This document shows positions 34,712-43,318 of a stretch of 64,000 nucleotides of DNA, one piece after another. Origin of the DNA: Alcanivorax limicola. GTDB lineage: Bacteria; Pseudomonadota; Gammaproteobacteria; Pseudomonadales; Alcanivoracaceae. The translations under genes were made by a program, and so were the position numbers. Positions within the stretch are counted from its first letter, which is position 1. Every line of letters starts with the position of its first letter. Under the pieces are notes generated by a model. It did not search any database, was not told the DNA's origin, and was given only the letters and a program-made list of their open reading frames with translations. The stretch spans positions 848,702-912,701 of the forward strand of contig NZ_JAIOUB010000002.1 of assembly GCF_019931215.1 (NCBI RefSeq). Direction: 5' to 3'.

Positions 34712-36082
34712 TCAGGCGCCGGCCGTACTGCGGCGGCGCGGGATGCCCAGACGCTGGCGGCGTTCCCACAGGCATTTGCGGCTGATACCCAGTTTCTGTG
34801 CCAGCTCGGTCTCGGTCATGGCGTCCTGGTTTTCCAGCACGAAGCGGGTGAAATAGTCCTCCAGCGACAGGTCTTCCTGGGGGTCTTCCAGCGGCCGGCG
34901 GCTGCCGGCCGTGGTGCCCGGGTTGCTTGCCGCTGTGGCATTCAGGGCCAGCGCCTCGGGAGTGATCTCCGGGCCGTCGGCCAGAATCACCGCACGTTCA
35001 ATGGCATTCTCCAGCTCCCGCACGTTCCCCGGCCAGCTGTGTTGGGCCATGGCTTCCAGCGCGCTGGCGCTGAAGGTGAGCGGTGCGCTGTTGTGGCGTT
35101 CGCACAGACGGGAGAGCAAGGCGTGGGCGAGCAAAGGGATATCGCTGCCGCGTTCGCGCAGGGGCGGCAGCGCCAGCTGCAGGATATTCAGGCGGTAAAA
35201 CAGATCCTTGCGAAAACGCCCGGCGGCCACCTGGGCATCCAGCGCTTTGGGTGAGGCTGCGATCAGGCGCACGTCCACGCGGCGGGGCATGACGCCGCCG
35301 ATGCGGGTGATCTCGCCGTCGTGCAACAGGCGCAGCAGATGCGCCTGGGTTTCCATGGGCAGCTCGCCGATCTCATCCAGAAACAGGGTGCCGCCGTGGG
35401 CATCTTCGATCAGGCCGGGTTTGGCCTCCTCGGCACCGGGCAGGGCGTCCCGCTCGTGGCCAAACAGCTCTGCTTCCAGTTGCGGCCCCGAGATGGCGGC
35501 GCAATTCAGCGACACCAGCGGTGCCTGGGCGCGGCGGCTGCGTTCGTGCAGCAGGCGTGCCAGCAGTTCCTTGCCGGTGCCGGCTTCACCGGTGATCAGC
35601 ACGCTGGTATCCGTGGGCGCCACCTTGTCCACGCGGCGGAACAGCTCCTGCATGACAGGAGATTCGCCGAGCATGGCGCCGGTGGGATAGGTGCGTGCAA
35701 CATCCGCGCGCAGTGCCTGATTGTGCCGTTGCAGCTTGCCTTCCTTGAGGATGCGATTCACCGACAGCAGCATCTCATCGTGGTCGAAGGGTTTGGCCAC
35801 ATAGTCCACGGCACCCAGGCGCATGGCATCCACGGCGGAGCGCAGGCTGGCGTAGCTGGTCATGATCAGCACGGGCGTGGGGTTGGCGCTGGCGATCAGG
35901 TCGGTGCCGCCCGCGCCGGGCAGGCGCAGGTCGCTGATGATCAGGTCGAAGTGCTGCAGCGGTTGTTCCAGTGCCTGTTCTGCCGAGGCGGCTTCCACAA
36001 CCGTGTGCTCGTGACGTTCCAGCAGCTTGCGCAGGGCGCCGCGGATTACCGGCTCATCCTCAACGATCATGATATGGCTCAT
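34712..36082 (-). CDS. cbrB: CbrB-type NtrC-family response regulator
   Basis: A 456-residue regulator. The ATG at 36082 follows AGGTGGG. Receiver domain 1-115 has Asp51 and Lys97. The AAA+ domain has the Walker A GEAGTGKE (165-172), GGTLFLDEIGEL and RFRKDLFYRLNIL. The sigma54 contact loop, normally GAFTGA, reads DALPGA at 212-217. The Fis-type tail (LAQKLGISRKCLWERRQRLG) and LSLEDYFTRFVLENQ are those of CbrB. With CbrA it controls carbon and nitrogen use; it follows cbrA by 115 bases. Confidence 0.93.
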   Translation of the reverse strand: MSHIMIVEDEPVIRGALRKLLERHEHTVVEAASAEQALEQPLQHFDLIISDLRLPGAGGTDLIASANPTPVLIMTSYASLRSAVDAMRLGAVDYVAKPFDHDEMLLSVNRILKEGKLQRHNQALRADVARTYPTGAMLGESPVMQELFRRVDKVAPTDTSVLITGEAGTGKELLARLLHERSRRAQAPLVSLNCAAISGPQLEAELFGHERDALPGAEEAKPGLIEDAHGGTLFLDEIGELPMETQAHLLRLLHDGEITRIGGVMPRRVDVRLIAASPKALDAQVAAGRFRKDLFYRLNILQLALPPLRERGSDIPLLAHALLSRLCERHNSAPLTFSASALEAMAQHSWPGNVRELENAIERAVILADGPEITPEALALNATAASNPGTTAGSRRPLEDPQEDLSLEDYFTRFVLENQDAMTETELAQKLGISRKCLWERRQRLGIPRRRSTAGA

Positions 36083-36197
36083 GGTACCCACCTGACTGAA
36101 AACAACGTTTGTCGGGAATGCGTTGTCGGGAATGCCCGGCCGCCTGAATCAGGCGCACGGCCAGCCCGGAGCAGCCCGGGTCCTTCCCGGCAGCGTA

Positions 36198-39131
36198 TCA
36201 AGCTACGTCAGAGTAACGCGGCAGCGTTATCACAAATCGGGTCCCGCGCCCGTCAGCAATCGGGCTCTCTGCGCGAATGCTGCCGAAGTGGTCCTCAATA
36301 ATACTGTAAACCAGTGCCAGACCAAGACCGGTGCCGCGACCGGGCGGCTTGCTGGTGACGAACGGTTCGAACAGCGACGACGCCAGCTCTTCCGGAATGC
36401 CATGGCCCTGGTCTTCGATCATCACATCCAGCCGTTCTTCCAGGCTCTCACTGCGGATGGTGATCGGATCATTATCATGTGTAGCGTCCGCTGCATTGGA
36501 CAGCAGATTGACGAACACCTGCAACAGTCGTTGGCTGTCGCCGCGTACCAGATGATCGGCGGGGCAATCATTGCGGAACTGTTGCTGGCGATGATCCGGG
36601 TCCATCTGCAGCAGGCTGATGGCTTCGTCGACCGTATCGCGCAGGGAGACGGGCCCCTGCACCGGCAGCTGGATGCCGCCGCTGTGACTGAATGTGACCA
36701 GGGATTCGACGATGCGTGAAATGCGGCGGGTCTGCTCGACGATCTGCTGTGAGGCCTGTGCCACTTCTTCGCCGTCGGCGTCCTGGTCCAGATTCTGTGC
36801 CAGGCAGGCGATGGCGGTGACCGGGTTGCCGATCTCGTGGGCGACACCCGCGGCCAGGCGGCCCACGGAGGCGAGCCGTTCGTTGTGTGTCAGTTGCGCT
36901 TCCAGTGCGCGCAGATCGGTAATGTCTTCCACCACGATGACCTGGCCGCCGGCGCGTTCGCCGGGCACGTTGCCGACCACCTGGGACTTGTGCAGGCTCA
37001 GCCAGCGCGACTGGTCACGCAGGCGCACCTCTACCTGGGGCATGCGCAGGGTGTCGCCCAGCGCAAAATCGTGGAACACCACGTTCCAGGGGCGTGGCAG
37101 GGTATTGAGCCGGGCGCCGATGGTGCGTTGGGCGGTGACGCCGGTGAGGTGCTCCATGGCCAGGTTCCAGCCGATGATCTCGCCGTCGGCGCCCAGCGAG
37201 ATGACCCCCATGGGCAGTTCCAGCAACGTTTGCCGGTGGAAGCGGCGCAGGCTGTCCAGCTCGGCGGCGAGGCCGGAAAGCCGGTCGCGGTAGAGCTCCA
37301 GGCGTGACTCGATAAACTGGATATCTTCGCTGGATTCGTTTTCTGCCTGGGGCTTGTAGGGCAGATGCTGATCCACGATGCGGTGCGATACCGATGGTCC
37401 GAGCAACCCGGACAGGTTGGTTTCCAGTTGGTCGCGCAGTCGTCGCAACGCGTAAGGCCGGGTTTCGGCGCGGGGCTGGCCCAGATCGCGCAGCGCCAGC
37501 GTGACTTCGCGTTCCGCCGTGACGGGGCCCAGCGGTTCACTGAGGGAGGTGATGAAATCCTCGACCGTGTCCGCCTCCAGCTCCCAGCGGAAGGTACGCC
37601 GCAGGCTGTCCACGGCACAGGTTTCTGCGGCGTTGCGTTCCGCGCGGCTGGACGGGGTAAGCAGGGAGAAAAACACGAACACCACGCCATTGGCGACTAC
37701 CGAGGCGATGGCCACATGGTGCCACTGGTGGGCGGTGGACTGGTGGGAAATGCCCAGCAGATCAAACAGCAGGGTAGGTTGCCAGTGCGGGATCACGATG
37801 GGCAATACCAGGGCCGCGACCCATATGGCGAAGCCGGTCAGCAGGCCGGCAAACAGGCCCATGCGGTTGGCGCCGGGCCAGAACAGCGCGCCGATCAGCC
37901 CGGGAACAAACTGCAGGGTGGCCACAAACGACAGCACGCCGAGTTCGGTCAGGGTGTGGTGGTCGCCCGCGATGGCATAAAACAGGTAGGACAGCGCCAG
38001 CACGCCAGCAATCAGCAGGCGCCGGGCCCACAGCAGCCAACGGTACAGGCTCTCGTCGAGGCGTTGCGTGCGGGCCGGCAGCACCAGGTGATTCAGCGCC
38101 ATGGACGACAGCGCCAGGGCGGCCACGATAAGCATGCCGCTGGCGCCGGCCAGCCCGGCGACATAGGCCAGCATGGCGCCATGGCTGCCGCTGAGGCTGC
38201 CCACTGCCAGTGCGTAATAATCCGGCAGCCCGTCGACTTCTGCCGCCGTGGCGGTCCACAGGATCACCGGGATACACAAGGCCATGATCAGCAGCAGCAA
38301 GGGCAGGCCCCAACTGGCGGTCATCAGGGCGCGTGGATTCAGGTTTTCGCTGAACGCCATATGAAACATGTGTGGCATCACCACGGCGGACACGAAAAAC
38401 GCCAGGATCATCGAGTGCCAGGTGCCGTCTTGCAGCGGGTAGTAGAGACGCGCCAGGGCATCCGGGTTGTTGTCCAGCCACACGGTAAGCCCGGCCGGGC
38501 CGTCGAAGACGCTGTACAGCCCCAGCACGGTGAGCAGCACAAAGGCGACGATCTTGATCAGGGATTCCACCGCAATCGCCACCACCAGGCCTTCATGTTT
38601 TTCCCGGTTGGTGGCATGGCGGGCGCCGAACAGGATGGCGAACAGGGTGATCAGCAGACAGAACCAGAAGGCCAGGCTGCCGGGGTGGGCTTCGCCGGTC
38701 AGTATCTGGATGGACTCGGCGACGGCTTTTACCTGCAATGCCAGCAGGGGCAGCATCCCGGCCAGCATCATCAGCGTGGTCAGCGCGCCAGCCAGGCGGC
38801 TGCGGTAGCGGAAGGCAAACAGGTCTGCCATGGAGCTCAGCTGATAGCTGCTGGTCAGCCGTAATATCGGCGCCAGCAGAATCGGTGCCAGCATGAAGAC
38901 GCCGGAAATGCCGAGGAAATAGGCCAGAAAGTTGTAGCCGTAGTGGTAGGCGTAGCCGACGCTGCCATAGATGGCCCAGGCGCTGGCGTAGACGCCCAGT
39001 GAAAAAACATAGACGGCCGGGTGGCGCACCAGCCGCGCGGGCAGAAAGCCACGGTCTGTGACCCAGGCGACCAGAAACAGGAACAGCAAATAGCCGGCGG
39101 CGACCAGGAAGACCTGGGTAAAACTAAACAT
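36198..39131 (-). CDS. cbrA: CbrA-type sensor histidine kinase with SLC5 transporter domain
   Basis: A 977-residue protein. Residues 1 to about 500 form the sodium/solute symporter-like membrane part (YASAWAIYGSVGYAYHYGYN, RYRSRLAGALTTLMMLAGMLP). A STAC-like linker and a PAS domain (MGVISLGADGEIIGWNLAM, about 665-770) follow. The kinase core has the H box SVGRLAAGVAHEIGNPVTA, the N box VFVNLLSNAADAT, G1 EDQGHGIPEE and G2 GTGLGLALVYSIIEDH. It senses nutrient or transport state and phosphorylates CbrB. CbrA is known to bind histidine in Pseudomonas. Confidence 0.95.
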   Translation of the reverse strand: MFSFTQVFLVAAGYLLFLFLVAWVTDRGFLPARLVRHPAVYVFSLGVYASAWAIYGSVGYAYHYGYNFLAYFLGISGVFMLAPILLAPILRLTSSYQLSSMADLFAFRYRSRLAGALTTLMMLAGMLPLLALQVKAVAESIQILTGEAHPGSLAFWFCLLITLFAILFGARHATNREKHEGLVVAIAVESLIKIVAFVLLTVLGLYSVFDGPAGLTVWLDNNPDALARLYYPLQDGTWHSMILAFFVSAVVMPHMFHMAFSENLNPRALMTASWGLPLLLLIMALCIPVILWTATAAEVDGLPDYYALAVGSLSGSHGAMLAYVAGLAGASGMLIVAALALSSMALNHLVLPARTQRLDESLYRWLLWARRLLIAGVLALSYLFYAIAGDHHTLTELGVLSFVATLQFVPGLIGALFWPGANRMGLFAGLLTGFAIWVAALVLPIVIPHWQPTLLFDLLGISHQSTAHQWHHVAIASVVANGVVFVFFSLLTPSSRAERNAAETCAVDSLRRTFRWELEADTVEDFITSLSEPLGPVTAEREVTLALRDLGQPRAETRPYALRRLRDQLETNLSGLLGPSVSHRIVDQHLPYKPQAENESSEDIQFIESRLELYRDRLSGLAAELDSLRRFHRQTLLELPMGVISLGADGEIIGWNLAMEHLTGVTAQRTIGARLNTLPRPWNVVFHDFALGDTLRMPQVEVRLRDQSRWLSLHKSQVVGNVPGERAGGQVIVVEDITDLRALEAQLTHNERLASVGRLAAGVAHEIGNPVTAIACLAQNLDQDADGEEVAQASQQIVEQTRRISRIVESLVTFSHSGGIQLPVQGPVSLRDTVDEAISLLQMDPDHRQQQFRNDCPADHLVRGDSQRLLQVFVNLLSNAADATHDNDPITIRSESLEERLDVMIEDQGHGIPEELASSLFEPFVTSKPPGRGTGLGLALVYSIIEDHFGSIRAESPIADGRGTRFVITLPRYSDVA

Positions 39132-39158
39132 GGCGATACATCGCAGGCTGTGACCGCA

Positions 39159-39335
39159 TCACGGACGATCCGCGGGGCGACCCCGGCCAATCCAGTAGCT
39201 CAGCGCGATCAGCACCAGCCACATCATGTACGGGCGATGCCAGGCGCGCCCGCCTTCGCTCCACCATTCAATGATGACGGGGGAAAGCAGGTAGGCGCCG
39301 ACGATGAAAATGATCAGTAATCGGTCTGTGTACAT
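39159..39335 (-). CDS. cbrX: Small membrane protein, CbrX-like, upstream of cbrA
   Basis: A 58-residue protein. It begins MYTDRLLIIFIVGAYLLSP, a first membrane helix, then IIEWWSEGGRAWHRPYMM and a second helix LVLIALSYWIG. Its stop lies 27 bases before the cbrA ATG. A small gene of this kind, cbrX, precedes cbrA in Pseudomonas and is coupled to it. The reading frame, start and charge pattern make it convincing although it is short. Confidence 0.8.
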   Translation of the reverse strand: MYTDRLLIIFIVGAYLLSPVIIEWWSEGGRAWHRPYMMWLVLIALSYWIGRGRPADRP

Positions 39336-39397
39336 GGTTCAAGACTGCCGGAATCGGGTATCGCAGGATAGTAGCAGGTTGCGCCACAGCTGTCGGC

Positions 39398-39425
39398 GTG
39401 GGGTGTGGGGTGTGGGGTGTGAGGT
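39398..39425. repeat. 7-bp tandem repeat (GTGGGGT), four copies
   Basis: Three exact copies of GTGGGGT and a fourth, GTGAGGT, run directly after each other in the space between the gluQ end and cbrX. It is a small G-rich microsatellite, prone to slippage. Confidence 0.85.
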
Positions 39426-39429
39426 CGTG

Positions 39430-40338
39430 TCAGGGCGCGTCCGCGACCCCGAAGGTCAGTGTGTTGTTCAGGCGGGCAGGCTGCCATTGCGGGATGGCCC
39501 AGGCCAGTTGCTCAGCGCAGGGGGCGCCCGCCAGATCTGCAGGCGGGTCCAGCGCCAGCAGCCGCAGCGCACCATACAGATTCGCGGAGGTGTCCGGGCT
39601 GAGCGCGGCGGCGCCGGCCGATTTGGACAGCTTGTTGCCGTCGCTGTCCGTCAGTACCGGCAAGTGGCCATAGTCCGGCCGCGTACGCCCCAGGCAATCC
39701 AGCACATGCACTTGCCGGAGGGTGGAATCCATCAGGTCGGCGCCGCGCAGGATATGGGTCATGCCCTGGTCTGCATCGTCCAGCGCGCAGGCGAGTTGGT
39801 AGGCATAGAGCTTGTCCCGTCGACGAATGACGAAAGCGCCGTCGGCCTCACCCAGTGACAGGCATTGGCGACCTTGCAGACGATCTGTGAAGCATATGGG
39901 CGTGTCGGGCACGGCGAGCCGAATGGCGCAGTCCGTGTTGGGGTTGGGGTTGGTGTTGGTGGCCGAGTGGGAAGCAGGGCTGACGGCAACGGCCGGCCCG
40001 GGATGTCGCCCCCCCAGATCAGCGAGCTGACGCCGGGACAGCGCACAGTAAAACGCATGGCCGCTGGCCAGCAGCATGTCGACGGCTGCCGCGTAGGCGT
40101 CGTGGCGTTGGCTCTGGTATTGCACGCTGCCATCCCAGTGCAGGGCGTGGGCGGCCAGTTGCTGTTGTATCCGGTCGGCGGCGCCCGGGACTTCTCTCGG
40201 CGGATCAATGTCATCAATGCGCAGATGCCAGGCGCCGTCCGCCTGTCGTGCATCAAGGTAGCTGGCCACGGCAGTCAGCAGCGAACCCCGGTGCAGGTCG
40301 CCGGAGGGTGTGGGTGCAAATCGCCCCCGATAGGTCAT
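39430..40338 (-). CDS. gluQ: Glutamyl-Q tRNA(Asp) synthetase with altered zinc-site region
   Basis: A 302-residue enzyme that charges Glu onto queuosine at position 34 of tRNA(Asp). The ATG at 40338 gives MTYRGRFAPTPSGDLHRGSL with the HIGH-type motif; an ATG at 40347 is possible. LRIDDIDPPREV and the KMSKS-like KLSKSAGA are present. The zinc-binding stretch that normally has three Cys and a Tyr holds only one Cys (AFYCALSRRQ) and is followed by an odd Asn/Pro/Thr repeat (TNTNPNPNTD). It sits between cbrX and dksA, as in Pseudomonas. Confidence 0.9.
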   Translation of the reverse strand: MTYRGRFAPTPSGDLHRGSLLTAVASYLDARQADGAWHLRIDDIDPPREVPGAADRIQQQLAAHALHWDGSVQYQSQRHDAYAAAVDMLLASGHAFYCALSRRQLADLGGRHPGPAVAVSPASHSATNTNPNPNTDCAIRLAVPDTPICFTDRLQGRQCLSLGEADGAFVIRRRDKLYAYQLACALDDADQGMTHILRGADLMDSTLRQVHVLDCLGRTRPDYGHLPVLTDSDGNKLSKSAGAAALSPDTSANLYGALRLLALDPPADLAGAPCAEQLAWAIPQWQPARLNNTLTFGVADAP

Positions 40339-40358
40339 GTGGTGCATCCGTGATACAC

Positions 40359-40382
40359 AAACGCCGGGCAAGCCCGGCGTTT
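40359..40382 (-). terminator. Terminator hairpin after dksA
   Basis: AAACGCCGGG pairs with CCCGGCGTTT around CAAG, 60 bases past the dksA stop. On the minus strand there is GTTTG after the stem; the T run is short. Confidence 0.8.
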
Positions 40383-40441
40383 GGTTGGTGCGGTGTTGTC
40401 TGGTGCGGTGTGCTCTGGCGCGATGATGATCATGGGCCTCA

Positions 40442-41812
40442 TCAGCTGGCGAGCTGCTTTTCCTTGATCTCGGCCAGCTCCTTGCAGTCGATGCACAGCT
40501 CGGCGGTGGGGCGCGCTTCCAGTCGGCGAATGCCGATTTCGACGCCGCACGCTTCGCAGTAGCCGTAGTCGCCGGTGTCCACTTTATCGAGGGTTTTTTC
40601 GATCTTCTTGAGCAGCTTGCGCTCGCGATCCCGGGTGCGCAGCTCGAGCGCAAATTCTTCTTCCTGGGTGGCGCGGTCTGCCGGGTCAGGCAGATTGGCC
40701 GCTTCGTCCTGCAAGTGGTGCATGGTGCGGTCTGCTTCTTCCATCAGTTCCTGGCGCCAGGCGAGCAGGATGCTGCGGAAGTGCGCGTATTGCGCCTCGC
40801 TCATGTATTCCTCGCCTTTGGCGGGGGTATAGGGCTTTAAACCGTATATCAGGGTGCCCGGCTTTGGCGCCGCTATGTTCATCGGGTCTTTCACGTTTTG
40901 CGATACCTGAGAAGGGGTTGACGGGACATTGGCGCTTCCCTGAGCCGCGCGTGCCTTCCTGGCGTGATCGTTGGCATGGATATTTGCCTGTGCCGAGGCG
41001 GATTGTGCCGGCCGTTTGGGCGGCAGCGGTTTTTTGACCCCCGCTGCTGCAGCGGCGGTTCGGGCGGCACTGGCCTTGGCGGCGGCTTTCTTCACTGTTG
41101 CGGCGCGGGCAGCCTTGGGGGCTGCCTTGCTTTCTGTTTTCTTGTTCGGGCTGGCAGGCGTAGCCGGTGTGCTGGCTGCCTTGGCGCCAGTGCTGGTTTT
41201 GCGTGCGGGCGCAGCGGCCGTCTTGCGGGTGTTCTCCGCTTTGCTGGCCAGGGTGCGCGTTACAGCGGCTTTCTTTTTGGCCGGTGCTTTGGCCGCAGTC
41301 TTTTTGGCGGGCGCTGCTTTCTTCGCCGGGGCCGCCTTTTGGGCGGGCTTGGCCGCTGCCTTGGCTGGTGCGGCTGCCGGCTTTTTGGTGGCGGCCTTTT
41401 TGACCGCTACTTTTTTGGCCGGAGCTTTCTTGGCAGCGAGCTTTTTGGCAGCGACCTTGACAGTGGCCTTTTTCGCAGGCGCTTTCTTTGCTACCTTTTT
41501 TGCCGCACTTTTTTTAGCCGCGACCGTGGTCGTGGCCGGCTTCTTGCTCGCGGCAGCTTTTGCGGTTTTGGTCGGGGCTTTCTTCACCGCAGCTTTTTTT
41601 GCGGCAGGCTTCGCTGCCGCTTTCCCGGCGGCGACTTTTTTAGCAGCGACCTTCTTTTTCACAGGCGCATTTTTTGCGGGCGCCTTCTTGGCGGGTGCCG
41701 GTTTCTTCGTCGGGGCGGCCGCTTTGGCAGTGGCACTTGTCGCTTTCGCGGTTTTTTTGGTGGCTTGCTTCGAGGCTGGCTTCGCCGGCGCTTTTTTCTT
41801 GCGTGTGGCCAT
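40442..41812 (-). CDS. dksA: DksA with a ~310-residue histone-H1-like N-terminal extension
   Basis: A 456-residue protein in one uninterrupted frame. The last 146 residues are a standard DksA: coiled coil with HLQDEAANLPDPADRATQEEE, where the tip Asp and Ala lie in DPADRA, then a zinc finger CEAC/CIDC and KELAEIKEKQL. Before it, residues 1 to about 310 consist of Lys-Ala-Pro units such as AKKAPAKKA, like AlgP and eukaryotic H1 tails. The ATG at 41812 follows GGGAG. An in-frame ATG at 40882 would give a 146-residue DksA of normal length. DksA binds RNA polymerase with ppGpp; the tail should bind DNA or RNA. Confidence 0.9.
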   Translation of the reverse strand: MATRKKKAPAKPASKQATKKTAKATSATAKAAAPTKKPAPAKKAPAKNAPVKKKVAAKKVAAGKAAAKPAAKKAAVKKAPTKTAKAAASKKPATTTVAAKKSAAKKVAKKAPAKKATVKVAAKKLAAKKAPAKKVAVKKAATKKPAAAPAKAAAKPAQKAAPAKKAAPAKKTAAKAPAKKKAAVTRTLASKAENTRKTAAAPARKTSTGAKAASTPATPASPNKKTESKAAPKAARAATVKKAAAKASAARTAAAAAGVKKPLPPKRPAQSASAQANIHANDHARKARAAQGSANVPSTPSQVSQNVKDPMNIAAPKPGTLIYGLKPYTPAKGEEYMSEAQYAHFRSILLAWRQELMEEADRTMHHLQDEAANLPDPADRATQEEEFALELRTRDRERKLLKKIEKTLDKVDTGDYGYCEACGVEIGIRRLEARPTAELCIDCKELAEIKEKQLAS

Positions 41813-42052
41813 CCTGATCAACTCCCTTAACATACTCACTGCTCGCTGTAAGTTGGGGCCCGAGTCGTGCCTTGCTCTGCTACACTGTCCGGCAGTGCCT
41901 GGTCAGTGCGCTGTAGCGTCTTCGGCACGTCCTTGCTGGTGTGCACTCAGACGGTGTCTGCGGTTGCCCCGATGCTGACACGATAAATAGTCAATCCCCG
42001 ACGATAACCCTGACTCGGGGGGCTTGTCACCCCCGTAGCCGCTGGGATTATA
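41813..42052 (-). promoter_or_regulatory. dksA promoter and structured 5' leader
   Basis: A consensus TATAAT (42047-42052, minus strand) with CTTTCA 17 bases upstream predicts a start near 42040, giving a leader of about 230 bases. At its 5' end two hairpins compete for one C-run. CCCCC (42018-42022, minus) can pair with the GGGGG at 42030-42034, or CCCCGA (42015-42020) with the TCGGGG at 41996-42001. This would allow leader-based control. Confidence 0.55.
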
Positions 42053-42088
42053 GCCATTGTCCGCGAACATGAAAGCGGGTCCTGAAGA

Positions 42089-43318
42089 GTGAGACACCTT
42101 TTGACAAAGCCTCCCATCACGGCTGATTCCGTTCATGAAAGCCCGGCCGGGCCGGGGCCGCGTGCGGCGCGTTGTGAGCGGATCGCCCCGTTCCATGTCA
42201 TGAGTCTGGTGGCCCGGGCGCAGGCACTGGCGGCGGCGGGCCATGATGTCATTCATCTGGGCGTGGGCGAGCCGGATTTCCCGACCCCGGCGCCGGTGAT
42301 CGAGGCCGGCCAGCGGGCGCTGGCGGACGGGCAGACCCGCTACACCCCGGCGGCGGGCATGGCGTCGCTCAGAGAGGCCATCGCCGGCTTCTATGCCAGC
42401 CGGTTTGGTGTCCATGTGCCGGCGGAGTGCGTGGTTGTGACGCCGGGGGCGTCTGGCGCCCTGCAGTTGCTGCTGGCCTCGCTGGTTGATCCGGGTGATG
42501 AGGTGCTGGTCACGGACCCCGGCTATCCCTGTAACCGGCATTTTGTCGAGCTGGTCAACGGCGTGCCGCGCCCGCTCTTGCTCGACCCGGCGAACGGCTG
42601 GGCGCTGACGCCGGAACAGATTGCCGCGGCCTGGAACAGCCGCACGCGGGCGGCGTTGCTGGCTTCGCCGGACAATCCTACCGGTAATGTCATGACGCCA
42701 TCACAGGTGGGCGCTCTGGCTGATGTGGTGCGCGAACGCGGCGGGGCGTTGATCATGGACGAGATCTATCAGGGGCTGGTGTATGACGCGCCGGCCTTTA
42801 CCGCGCTGTCCGTAGCCCCGGATACGCTGGTGATCAACAGCTTCAGCAAATACTTTGGCATGACCGGTTGGCGTCTGGGCTGGTTGGTCGCGCCGCGTTC
42901 GCGCGTACCGGATCTGGAGCGCATGGCGCAGAATTTCTTCCTGGCGCCGTCCACCCTGGCCCAGCATGCGGCGTTGGCGGCCTTCAGCCCGGACACCCTG
43001 GCGGAGCTGGAGCGTCGCCGTCAGCAGCTGGCGGAGCGGCGGGCGCTGCTGCTCTCGCGCCTGCCGGCGCTGGGCCTGCACGTCGTCGGCGAGCCGGCGG
43101 GGGCGTTTTATCTGTACCTGGATGCGTCAGCGCTGACGGATGACAGCTTCGGTTTCTGCGAGCGGCTGCTGGAGCAGGCGCATGTGGCGCTCACGCCGGG
43201 TGTCGATTTTGGCAGTGGCCACAACCCGGCACAGTATCTGCGGGTGGCTTATACCTGTGATCTGGCGCGGCTGGATGAGGCGCTGACGCGTATCGTCGGC
43301 TTTCTGGAACGCGCATGA
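42089..43318 (+). CDS. PLP-dependent aminotransferase (class I/II)
   Basis: A 409-residue fold-type I transaminase. ERIAPFHVMSLVARAQALAAAGHDVIHLGVGEPDFPTP opens the enzyme. TPGASGALQLL, DPGYPC, ASPDNPTGNV and the PLP-lysine motif NSFSKYFGMTGWRLGW (Lys at about 257) follow. The N-terminal 28 residues before ERIAP are unconserved. The GTG start at 42089 is the first in frame; a later start is possible. It is divergent from dksA and overlaps sfsA by four bases. Substrate is not clear; aspartate, aromatic or valine-type are candidates. Confidence 0.88.
   Translation: MRHLLTKPPITADSVHESPAGPGPRAARCERIAPFHVMSLVARAQALAAAGHDVIHLGVGEPDFPTPAPVIEAGQRALADGQTRYTPAAGMASLREAIAGFYASRFGVHVPAECVVVTPGASGALQLLLASLVDPGDEVLVTDPGYPCNRHFVELVNGVPRPLLLDPANGWALTPEQIAAAWNSRTRAALLASPDNPTGNVMTPSQVGALADVVRERGGALIMDEIYQGLVYDAPAFTALSVAPDTLVINSFSKYFGMTGWRLGWLVAPRSRVPDLERMAQNFFLAPSTLAQHAALAAFSPDTLAELERRRQQLAERRALLLSRLPALGLHVVGEPAGAFYLYLDASALTDDSFGFCERLLEQAHVALTPGVDFGSGHNPAQYLRVAYTCDLARLDEALTRIVGFLERA

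Noticed and set aside
37365..38864. A 499-codon plus-strand frame opposite cbrA
   Set aside because: Gln/Gly/His-rich antisense shadow of a conserved sensor kinase.
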